Assembly: GCF_026212465.1 (NCBI RefSeq)
Contig: NC_080059.1
Coordinates: forward strand, 10,820,311 to 10,884,310
DNA length: 64,000 bases
Direction of reading: 5' to 3'
From: Amaranthus tricolor
Lineage: Eukaryota > Streptophyta > Magnoliopsida > Caryophyllales > Amaranthaceae
The number at the start of each line of letters is the position of its first letter. Position 1 is the stretch's first letter. Under the pieces are notes generated by a model. It worked only from the letters and a program-made list of their open reading frames with translations. It did no database searches and was not told where the DNA came from. The position numbers and the translations under genes are program-made. This document shows positions 63,201 to 64,000 of this stretch, one piece after another.

Positions 63201-63654
63201 TGTTAAGGAATCATCTCCTTTTTTTCAATCAGCCTAACTGTATATACGTTTTGTGGGAGTTCCCCTGTGATGCGGGATTGTAGAGTGATTTGTCTAGTTA
63301 ATATAATCATGCTAATACTTTGATTACTTTCAGCCGGAGTTTTGAGAAATGACTTGAGGAGACAATTATTGTATGCCCGAAAAAATTTTCTATCATTGTG
63401 CTGGCAGCCTGCCACTTACAAATGTTAAAACACTTTAACAGTCTTCTAACTGATATCAATTCTAATAAAACTTTCTACCTAGCTTGTGAGAATTTTAAGC
63501 TGGAGATCTTGATTACAGGGTGCTGCACTTGCTAATGATATCCATCTGCTTCAGATGATAATGATGGATATGCAAACTTTGGAAAGCTTATCTATTGACC
63601 GAGTTGCGTATACTGCTCTCGTTGATGCTCTGCTAAGTTGTGGCTCAATCAATG
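55498..63654 (+). CDS. Pentatricopeptide-repeat protein, CBSPPR1 (At5g10690)-like, 5' part
   Basis: Seven exons in phase, 55498-55692, 55824-56006, 58332-58464, 62210-62307, 62629-62790, 62888-62956 and 63519-63654, give 325 codons; the gene continues past the right edge after a GTATGG donor. Residues 1-65 are Ser/Thr/Arg-rich without acidic patches, an organelle-targeting type leader. PPR motifs follow: MNAVLEACVHCGDVDSALKL, YNLLMKGYITTGAPEATFTV, TYNTLILAAVKTGKLDFAMQ and VAYTALVDALLSCGS. Exons end at repeat borders. The exon phasing and wording resemble Arabidopsis CBSPPR1, a PPR protein with a C-terminal CBS domain; that domain would lie outside the window, so the name is tentative. PPR proteins bind organelle RNA in processing and translation. 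Introns 56007-58331 and 58465-62209 are inflated by repeats. The start codon is the first ATG in frame with the leader. Confidence 0.85.
57198..57269. repeat. (TTA)n microsatellite in PPR intron
   Basis: About 24 uninterrupted TTA/ATT units. The poly-Asn ORF on the - strand is an artefact of this repeat. Confidence 0.97.
57955..58215. mobile_element. SINE-like sequences, one internally duplicated (66-bp unit)
   Basis: AACAACAATAATGCCAAAGC followed by CTTAGTCCCAAAAGG (about 57958-57993) is the typical reversed tail of a plant SINE-type repeat. At 58085-58215 a B-box-like segment (TGTAAGATCCTAGGATTGAT then TCTCACCTAATCCTCTCC) is present twice in tandem with a period of 66 bp and few differences. 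Both lie in the intron 56007-58331. Confidence 0.5.
58465..62209. other. Large PPR-gene intron, mostly decayed repeat DNA
   Basis: 3.7 kb between coding exons. ORFs at 60023-60211, 60617-60802 and 60825-61193 have no known motifs. 60725-60860 is G-rich with GGGGCGGGTTAGATG and GGTTAGAGGCGTG motifs like worn hAT-type repeats. Confidence 0.45.
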
Positions 63655-64000
63655 GTATGGCCTTAACAATTCTGAGGAGTTTTCTGAAGTCGGCCTAAAC
63701 AAATTACTGATGCATTAAAGAGAATGCTCCAGTTCTTTTTGACTTTTTTTTTTCAAAATACTCGTATTCTTTGTGTTCTCAATAATATTGCCGATCCTTG
63801 CAAGACCCTGTTGTCATCAACTCCACTCTGTGCTGTTAGCATTGCCAAAAAATGTATCACAGGAACTTTTATGGCATGTTGACGATCAGATTGCATGAAA
63901 ACTTTAGTTTTGTAGGACCTTGGATATTTGATGAATTTGGTAGAGTAGACATGGTTGCGAGGAGCCAACTAATATATATGGATATAAAACCGTTGCCCTA
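63655..64000. other. PPR-gene intron running to the window end
   Basis: Follows the donor after ...SCGSIN. No further PPR coding exon recognised before 64000. The - strand ORF at 63753-63968 is not convincing. Confidence 0.5.

Overview
This is a stretch of AT-rich plant nuclear DNA, most likely from a eudicot. It has small-exon genes with GT-AG introns, Ty1/copia and CACTA (En/Spm, TNP2-type) remnants, TA-flanked Stowaway-like MITEs, hAT-type elements and long (TA)n tracts. I cannot fix the species from sequence alone. The MITE and repeat style would fit Caryophyllales such as spinach, beet or quinoa, but that is an impression.

Genes supported by spliced models I assembled by hand: (1) a complete GT14/DUF266 core-2/I-branching glycosyltransferase-like gene, + strand, CDS 8072-14365, ten coding exons, 376 aa, with a probable 5' UTR exon near 6640-6826; (2) two exons of an RRM RNA-binding protein, - strand, 20748-21052, with flanking exons not found; (3) a complete selenoprotein-H-like (SelH-like) gene, + strand, 28738-33060, four exons, 319 aa, in which the redox CXXC motif of the family is replaced; (4) a flowering-promoting-factor-1 (FPF1)-like single-exon gene, + strand, 46688-47030, broken by one extra G in a G run; (5) a two-exon thionin-like cysteine-rich secreted peptide, + strand, 49614-50865, 110 aa; (6) the first seven coding exons of a pentatricopeptide-repeat protein resembling CBSPPR1/At5g10690, + strand, 55498-63654, running off the right edge. 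A weak cluster of gene-like exons with a MULE-type N-terminus lies on the - strand at 54309-54621.

The rest is mobile-element debris. 1-3480 is the 3' part of a decayed copia element with its 3' LTR. 3.5-6.6 kb holds an LTR-like sequence and a nested pair of MITEs. 14.4-20.7 kb holds a diverged dispersed-repeat pair, a SINE-like head, an LTR-like sequence and a MITE. 23.7-28.1 kb is a minisatellite, a decayed TNP2 pseudogene, tandem repeats, a Helitron-like 3' end and a CACTA terminus. 33.8-37.7 kb is a second copia relic whose reverse-transcriptase region is cut off by about 1.17 kb of (TA)n. 38-41.5 kb is a CACTA element with an uninterrupted 5' half of TNP2, a degenerate tandem array and an Ulp1-protease-like exon. 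42.9-44.9 kb holds CACTA-like ends and an hAT-type element with a perfect 8-bp target duplication.

The host genes have unrelated functions and show no sign of acting together. Their introns have been enlarged by the same MITE and foldback families found between genes. No CRISPR, operon or prokaryotic feature is present, and I did not recognise any tRNA or rRNA gene.
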